Assembly (NCBI RefSeq): GCF_900101745.1
Contig: NZ_FNAD01000001.1
Location: 620,001-684,000, forward strand
DNA: 64,000 nt
Direction of reading: 5' to 3'
Source: Glycomyces harbinensis
GTDB taxonomy: Bacteria; Actinomycetota; Actinomycetes; Mycobacteriales; Micromonosporaceae
Positions 58,782 to 64,000 of the stretch are shown one piece after another. Position 1 is the first letter of the stretch, and the number at the start of each line of letters is the position of its first letter. The position numbers were made by a program, and so were the translations under genes. The notes beneath the pieces are model-generated. The model had not been told where the DNA came from, made no database searches, and saw nothing but the letters and a program-made list of their open reading frames with translations.

Positions 58782-59924
58782 CTACCCGGTGGCGCCGCCG
58801 AGCGCCCGCAGCGACGGCAAGGCGTTCCCGTCGAAGTCGAAGAGGGCCTGGTTGGCCCAGGAGTTGCCGGCCTCGTCCACGACGTCGTCGCCGTACTCCA
58901 TCCCGGCGCGCGAGGCCCAGGTGGTGCCCGGCACCGGGAGCCATGCCGGCTCCCAGTAGACGATCCCCAGGCCGCGGCCCTCCGGAACGGCGGCGACCGT
59001 GGCGTACAGGTCGCGCAGGAACGCCGTCTGGCCCTCGGGCGAGGCCTCGTAGCCGCCCGTCTCGGCCATGGGGGGCTTGAAGACCTGGTGGTGGCCCTCG
59101 GGCTCGTCGCCGGTCCACGCGTAGGCGGTCTCGGCGACCAGGAGGTCCTTGCCGTAGCGACCGGCGAGGTCGTTGAGGTTCTCGCCCAGGTCCTTGAGGG
59201 TGCCGTGCCAGTACGGGTAGTAGGACAGGCCGATGACGTCGAAGTCCACGCCGCGGGCGGCGCTGGACGTGTCCGACACCTGGTCGAACCAGCCGCGGTA
59301 CAGCTCGTTCGCGCCGCCGAAGTCGAGGTGCAGCATCACCGTCGCGTCCCCGGACTCGCGGACGGCGGCGGCGCCGGCCTTGAGCAGCCCGGCGAGGCGG
59401 TCGAACGCGGCCACGTCCTCGCCTTCGAAGGCCCGGTCCCCGTCGTCGAACTTCGGGGTCCTGCCTTCGGGCCAGAGCATCCCGTTGGTGATCTCGTTGC
59501 CGACCTGCACCATGTCCGGGTACGCGTCCGCCGCGTCGAGTGCGGCGAGGACTTCGGCGGTCCAGTCGTGCACGCGCGCTTGAAGGTCGGCGCCCTTGAG
59601 GTGGCGCCAGGACTTGGGGGTGGACTGCTTCTTCGGGTCGGTCCAGAAGTCGGAGTAGTGCAGGTCGAGCAGGAGGCGCTGGCCCGCGGCCTTGGCGCGG
59701 CGGGCCAGCGCGATCGTGGTCTCCAGGTCGTTGGTGCCGCCCATGTACGGGTTGCCGTCCTCGTCGCGCGGGTCGACCCACAGGCGCAGGCGGATCCAGT
59801 TGACGCCGTTCTCGGCGAGGAGGCCGAGCAGTTCGCGTTCGGTTCCGCCCGAGCGGAAGACCGCGCCGCGCTCTTCGATCTCGGCGGTCATGGAGACGTC
59901 GGCACCCCGGATGGGCGGCAGCAT
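58782..59924 (-). CDS. GH53 endo-beta-1,4-galactanase, intracellular
   Basis: A 380-residue arabinogalactan endo-1,4-beta-galactosidase. Conserved: RGADVSM near the start, WIRLRLWVDP, LDLHYSDFWTDP, QVGNEITNGMLWP with acid/base Glu144, and VAETAYAWTGDE with nucleophile Glu266. No signal peptide is present and the upstream permease stop is only seven bases before its start, so it must act on galacto-oligosaccharides inside the cell, unlike the secreted Bacillus GanB. It is the fourth gene of the importer operon. Confidence 0.95.
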   Translation of the reverse strand: MLPPIRGADVSMTAEIEERGAVFRSGGTERELLGLLAENGVNWIRLRLWVDPRDEDGNPYMGGTNDLETTIALARRAKAAGQRLLLDLHYSDFWTDPKKQSTPKSWRHLKGADLQARVHDWTAEVLAALDAADAYPDMVQVGNEITNGMLWPEGRTPKFDDGDRAFEGEDVAAFDRLAGLLKAGAAAVRESGDATVMLHLDFGGANELYRGWFDQVSDTSSAARGVDFDVIGLSYYPYWHGTLKDLGENLNDLAGRYGKDLLVAETAYAWTGDEPEGHHQVFKPPMAETGGYEASPEGQTAFLRDLYATVAAVPEGRGLGIVYWEPAWLPVPGTTWASRAGMEYGDDVVDEAGNSWANQALFDFDGNALPSLRALGGATG

Positions 59925-59931
59925 GAGTGTT

Positions 59932-60834
59932 CTAGCCTTTCTCGGCGCCGGCGCTCGCGCCGGTCACCAGGTAGCGCTGGAGGACGATGTAGAGGATGGT
60001 GATCGGGACGGCGAGGATGACCGCGCCGGCGGCGAAGGTCGTGAACGCGTTCTGGTAGACGTCCTCGATCATCGCGAACAGGCCGAGTGCGACGGTCTGC
60101 TTCTCGGGGCTCTGGAGCAGCAGCGCGGGGAGGATGAAGTCCATCCACGGCATCGTGAACTGCGTGATCGCCACGAAGGTGAGCATGGGTCGCATGAGCG
60201 GCAGGATGATCTTGACGAAGACCGTCCAGCGGCTCGCGCCGTCGATCGCCGCGGCCTCGTCGAGGCTCGCGGGCAGTTCGTCGGTGTAGCCCTTCATCAG
60301 CCAGGTGTTGTAGGGCAGGGCGGCGGCGATGCTCACCAGGGCCAGGCCGGTGAGCGAGTCGAGCAGCCCGAAGTTGAGGAACAGCATGTACACCGCGATG
60401 GCGGTGAGGAAGGTCGGGAACATCTGGAGGATGAGGATCCCCAGGAGCCCGGCCTTGCGGCCCCGGAACCTGATGCGGGAGAACACGTAGCCGCACAGGG
60501 CCGACAGCACGACCGAGCCGATCATGTTGAGGGTGGCGACGTACAGCGAGTTGAGGTACCAGCGGCCGTAGTCGGTCTCGGTGAACAGCGAGACGTAGTG
60601 CTCGACCGTCGCGTCGGCCGGGATCGGGCTGGCGTTGGCCAGGCCGGTGCCCGGGCTGAAGGACGCGCCGACGATCCACATCAGCGGGAACACGACGATG
60701 ACGGCGACGACGAGGAGTTCGAGGTGGAGGAACGCGGCGGCGATGCGTTCGCCGCGGGGCGCGGTGTGGCGGCGCCTGCGGGCGTCGCGGGCCCGGCGGG
60801 CCGGGTCGGCGGTGGGCGCCTGTTGTGTGCTCAT
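59932..60834 (-). CDS. Galacto-oligosaccharide ABC permease, GanQ/MalG type
   Basis: A 300-residue permease with a basic N-terminus, six membrane helices and the EAA loop LPASLDEAAAIDGASRWTVFVKIILPLMRP (quoted as region). LMKGYTDELP before it is typical of GanQ/MalG proteins. It lies four bases after its partner permease gene and seven before the galactanase gene, so all belong to one transcript. Confidence 0.93.
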   Translation of the reverse strand: MSTQQAPTADPARRARDARRRRHTAPRGERIAAAFLHLELLVVAVIVVFPLMWIVGASFSPGTGLANASPIPADATVEHYVSLFTETDYGRWYLNSLYVATLNMIGSVVLSALCGYVFSRIRFRGRKAGLLGILILQMFPTFLTAIAVYMLFLNFGLLDSLTGLALVSIAAALPYNTWLMKGYTDELPASLDEAAAIDGASRWTVFVKIILPLMRPMLTFVAITQFTMPWMDFILPALLLQSPEKQTVALGLFAMIEDVYQNAFTTFAAGAVILAVPITILYIVLQRYLVTGASAGAEKG

Positions 60835-60838
60835 TGGT

Positions 60839-62212
60839 TCACAGCTCCCGAATCGCCTTGGAGCGGTTGAGGTTCACTACCGAGATGGTGCCGACGATGA
60901 CGAAGATCAACATGCTCATGACCGCGCCGATGTTGTAGAGCCGGTTGTCCAGCGTGAGGTTGAACAGCCAGGTGATGAGTAGGTCGGTGCTGCCGGCGAA
61001 CCGGTAGTCGGCGTTGTCGGGGCCGCCCTGGGTGAGGAAGTAGATCACCCCGAAGTTGTTGAAGTTGGACACGAACGCCAGGATCAGGAGCGGGGCGACG
61101 GTCTTGTGGACCACCGGCAGGGTGATGTGCCGCAGCTGCTGGAGCGGTCCGGCCCCGTCCATGCGGGCGGCCTCGTAGTAGCTGTCGGGGATGTTGGTGA
61201 GCACTCCGCCGACCAGGGCCATGAAGAACGGGAACCCGAGCCACAGGTTGACCAGGAGCGCGACGGCGCGGGCCAGGTTCGGGTGCGAGGGGTCGGTGAA
61301 CCAGTAGACGCGCTCGTCGGTGATGCCCATGTCGACCAGCCACTGGCTGACGGGCCCGAACTGTCCGTTGAACATCGAGCGGAACACCAGCGCGGAGACG
61401 ATGCCGGGGACGGCCCACGGCAGCAGGAACACCGAGCGCCACACACGCGGGAACCTGACCTTCTTGTTGGCGAGCAGGACCGCTTGGAGGAATCCGGCGG
61501 CGTAGGTGGTCGCGGTGGCGATGATGGCCCACACGAAGGTCCAGCCGAGGACGCCGATGAACGTGGCGGTCCAGGAGGGGACGGCGAAGATGGTCGCGAA
61601 GTTCTCGAAGCCGACCCAGTGGACGAGGTTCTTCGGCGGGAGGTTGTCCCTGTTGTAGTCGGTGAAGGCGACGAGGATGCCGAAGAGCACCGGCAGGACC
61701 GACATGAACACGATCAGGATCAGGCCGGGCGACAGCACGATGTAGGCGAACGCGCCGTCCCAGATGCGCCGGAAGTAGGCGCGCGAGGTCTCGGGGGCGG
61801 CTCCGGCGTTCAGGCGCCTGCGGTAGGAGTGGGCGTCGCGGATGCTCCAGATCCAGACGATGGCCAGCAGGGCCAGGGTCAGGAGACTGATGAGGCCGTT
61901 GGCCATGAGGACGATCGAGTTGTCGCCCTCGGTCAGGCCGGTGACGGTCATCTGGCGCGGCTGGGTCCCGAGCGTGAACAGGCCCCACAGTCCGCGGACG
62001 AAGAACCCGCCGTTGGACCGGGGCGTGAACTCCATGCCGGCGTAGTAGTTGCCGGTGCCCATCTCCCAGCCGATCAGGGCCGCGAAGAAGGCGAAGAAGA
62101 AGGCGGCCTTGCCGGCCTGGCGGTTGATCAGCTGGCCGAAGCCCCACACCAGCGCCGAGGCAATGCCCGGCACCGGTGCGGGTGGCCCGCTGCTCTGCTG
62201 AGCGGTGCTCAT
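60839..62212 (-). CDS. Galacto-oligosaccharide ABC permease, GanP/MalF type
   Basis: A 457-residue permease, longer than the MalF-type protein in the other importer (322). The extra N-terminal 150 residues have two membrane helices (AFFFAFFAALIGWEMGTG and ALLAIVWIWSIRDAH) and an outer loop, as in GanP and MalF relatives. The channel domain has SYYEAARMDGAGPLQQLRHITLPVV as EAA loop. It is the second gene of the operon. Confidence 0.93.
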   Translation of the reverse strand: MSTAQQSSGPPAPVPGIASALVWGFGQLINRQAGKAAFFFAFFAALIGWEMGTGNYYAGMEFTPRSNGGFFVRGLWGLFTLGTQPRQMTVTGLTEGDNSIVLMANGLISLLTLALLAIVWIWSIRDAHSYRRRLNAGAAPETSRAYFRRIWDGAFAYIVLSPGLILIVFMSVLPVLFGILVAFTDYNRDNLPPKNLVHWVGFENFATIFAVPSWTATFIGVLGWTFVWAIIATATTYAAGFLQAVLLANKKVRFPRVWRSVFLLPWAVPGIVSALVFRSMFNGQFGPVSQWLVDMGITDERVYWFTDPSHPNLARAVALLVNLWLGFPFFMALVGGVLTNIPDSYYEAARMDGAGPLQQLRHITLPVVHKTVAPLLILAFVSNFNNFGVIYFLTQGGPDNADYRFAGSTDLLITWLFNLTLDNRLYNIGAVMSMLIFVIVGTISVVNLNRSKAIREL

Positions 62213-62228
62213 CTGCGGCGTCGTTCCC

Positions 62229-63584
62229 TCAGAGTCCGGCGAGTTCGTCGTAGCCCGCGGCCGCCGCGGCGGCGGCGTCCGATGCGGACGACAGGTCGTC
62301 CCAGACGGCGACGGTCATCTCGTTGGCGGTGGACCAGAAGTACTCGGGCAGCTGCGGGAACAGGTCGGCCTGCGCGCCCTGGGCCACGATGCCGGCGACG
62401 TGCGGGTCCTCGGCGAGCCCGGCGATGCCGGTGAGCAGGTCGGGGTTGAGGGCCGGGATCTGGCCGGTGGTGGCGTAGAGCGCGGCGGCGCCGGCGTCGG
62501 AGGCGAGGAAGTTCGCGAAGACGCGCGCGGCGGCCGGGTACTTCGTGTACGCCGAGACGGCGATGACGTGCATGCCGGCGAACGAGGACGCCGGGTCGCC
62601 GGAGGCGGCGGACGGGATCGGCGTGACGCCGTACTCGAAGGCGTTGTCGGCGGCGCCGGTGTTGAAGGCGCTGAAGGCCCAGGGGCCGGTGATGATGTAG
62701 GGGGTGTTGCCGGCGGCGAACTCGGCCTCGACGGTCTCGGGGGTGGCGTCGGCGCTGGGGACGTTCCAGACGCCGCGCAGGCCCTTGTAGTACTCGAGGG
62801 CCTCGGCCAGCGCCGGGTCGTCGAAGCCGGGCTCGTTGACGTCGCCGCCCGGGTACGCCTGCCAGCCCATGGAGGACAGCACGGAGTAGGAGTAGTAGAT
62901 CTCGCCGGGGACCCAGCGGATCGTCCACCGGTTGCTCGCCGGGTCGTTGTAGTCGGCGGCGACGGCCTGGACGTCCTCCCAGGTGGTCGCGGGCTCGTCG
63001 GAGCCGGTGATCGACTTGAGGAGGGTCTTGTTGTACATGAGCGCGATCGACTCGGTGGTGACCGGGACGGCGTACATCTGGCCGTCCTCGCCGGTGACGG
63101 CGCTGACGAAGTTCTCGGCCATGCGGTCCTTGAGGACGGACTCGTACTCGCCGAGGGGCGCGGCGGTGCCCTCTTCGATCGCGCGGGCGACCTGGTCGTA
63201 GAAGCTCATGAAGACGTCGCCGCCGTTGCCGGCCTCGCCGGCGAGGGACATCTCGGAGACGGCGTCGTTCTGGGCGACGAGCTCGTACTCGAACGCGATG
63301 TCGGGGTAGACGTCCTTGAACGCCTCCTTGAACGCGGCGATCTGGGCGTTGGCGAGGTCTTCGTTCTCGAACCAGAGCTTGAGGGGGACCTCGCCCGAGG
63401 CGATCTCCTCTTCGATGACGTACTGCTGTGCGTCGGCGTCCCAGTCGAGGCCGCCTTCTTCGGCCGTCTCCTCTTCGGGGCCGCCGCAGGCGGCGAGGGT
63501 ACCGGCGGCGGCGACGCCTCCGCCGAGGGCGAGGAGGTTCCGCCGGTTCATGGAGGGTCCCGCGTTAGCACCTTTGCTGCGCAT
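62229..63584 (-). CDS. Galacto-oligosaccharide-binding lipoprotein, GanS-like
   Basis: A 451-residue extracellular binding protein. MNRRNLLALGGG and lipobox LAAC (about residues 12-33) give a Tat-type lipoprotein signal. The mature part has PLKLWFENEDLANAQIAAFKEAFKDVYPDI, VPVTTESIALMYNKTLL and YIITGPWAFSAFN, the maltose/galactose oligosaccharide-binding pattern. ATG 63584 is chosen over ATG 63551 because AAGGA precedes it at the right distance. First gene of the importer operon, with a LacI operator at its transcription start. Confidence 0.94.
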   Translation of the reverse strand: MRSKGANAGPSMNRRNLLALGGGVAAAGTLAACGGPEEETAEEGGLDWDADAQQYVIEEEIASGEVPLKLWFENEDLANAQIAAFKEAFKDVYPDIAFEYELVAQNDAVSEMSLAGEAGNGGDVFMSFYDQVARAIEEGTAAPLGEYESVLKDRMAENFVSAVTGEDGQMYAVPVTTESIALMYNKTLLKSITGSDEPATTWEDVQAVAADYNDPASNRWTIRWVPGEIYYSYSVLSSMGWQAYPGGDVNEPGFDDPALAEALEYYKGLRGVWNVPSADATPETVEAEFAAGNTPYIITGPWAFSAFNTGAADNAFEYGVTPIPSAASGDPASSFAGMHVIAVSAYTKYPAAARVFANFLASDAGAAALYATTGQIPALNPDLLTGIAGLAEDPHVAGIVAQGAQADLFPQLPEYFWSTANEMTVAVWDDLSSASDAAAAAAAGYDELAGL

Positions 63585-63641
63585 GTCAAGTCCTTGTCTC
63601 GGTGAATGAGGGGAGTCGGGTCGTGATGGGCACCACCCGAC

Positions 63642-63686
63642 TGTGAACGTTTACACGAATCTAGCGACTCAGGCCTCAGTTAGCAA
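63642..63686 (-). promoter_or_regulatory. Galactan importer promoter with LacI operator
   Basis: Minus strand TTGCTA (63681-63686), 17 bases, TAGATT (63658-63663). The palindrome TGTGAACGTTTACA (63642-63655) follows the -10 box by two bases and covers the start of transcription, the classic position for LacI-family repression. Confidence 0.7.
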
Positions 63687-63734
63687 CCAAGTTTTACACC
63701 GATTGTCCGCTTCCATGGCAATAATTCTTCATGA

Positions 63735-64000
<266 letters not shown>

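Overview
The window is very GC-rich chromosomal DNA with GTG and TTG starts, GTGA start/stop overlaps, Tat-type lipoproteins and several actinobacterial hallmark families (SCO4848-like membrane protein, MacS/MacR-type two-component pair, DUF4349, ROK and LacI sugar regulators, GH11 xylanase). It comes from a saprophytic, polysaccharide-degrading actinomycete. Family gene content would fit Glycomycetaceae or a relative, but the genus cannot be fixed from sequence reading alone. I saw no rRNA, tRNA, insertion sequence, prophage or CRISPR array.

Layout. 0-8.3 kb: methyltransferase fragment, GNAT, HAD phosphatase, a secreted GH11 xylanase with a xylanase-type operator, a SNF2 helicase/SWIM pair, a KDG kinase/KDPG aldolase pair and apt. 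8.3-13.3 kb: a sugar ABC importer (binding protein and two permeases) and its ROK regulator, which share a motif over their -35 boxes. 13.3-26 kb: macrodomain protein, methyltransferases, a large unassigned coiled-coil protein, TauE/SafE exporter, PPM phosphatase, a PCuAC-like lipoprotein, a CPA1 antiporter and a DHA2 exporter with an unusual C-terminal extension. 26-36.5 kb: GH13 alpha-glucosidase with a divergent ROK regulator, Old Yellow Enzyme and hydroxyacid dehydrogenase genes beside a divergent MarR, kinase-like, oxidoreductase, methyltransferase and HAD genes. 36.5-48.4 kb: secreted M14 carboxypeptidase, a ribosomal-protection GTPase preceded by an overlapping leader peptide, a TetR/SDR pair with matching operators, NUDIX, TPR, methyltransferase, peptide deformylase, DUF4349, and a frameshifted RibD/DHFR-like gene. 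48.4-57.6 kb: membrane Hsp70-propeller fusion, MacS/MacR-like two-component system, a ketoacyl-synthase/diiron-oxidase fusion with an unassigned partner, an exonuclease and envelope proteins. 57.6-64 kb: a galactan utilisation locus (LacI, GH53 galactanase, two permeases, binding protein, divergent GH42 beta-galactosidase cut by the window edge).

How the genes work together. The clearest physiology is plant polysaccharide use: xylan is cut outside by GH11; galacto-oligosaccharides are imported by the ABC system and cut inside by GH53 and GH42; maltose-like sugars are cut by GH13. Each set has a local LacI or ROK repressor, with operator-like palindromes or repeats visible at several promoters. 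Many genes end in long perfect GC hairpins placed between convergent genes. At least eight genes have a TANNNT -10 box only 6-7 bases before the start codon, which implies leaderless mRNAs.

The most novel-looking unit is at 52.8-55.6 kb: a KAS III-like synthase with an intact Cys-His-Asn triad fused to a haem-oxygenase-like diiron domain, overlapping a gene of unknown function and preceded by two direct repeats 22 bases apart just after a response-regulator gene. A second candidate is the 35-codon leader overlapping the TTG start of the ribosomal-protection gene.
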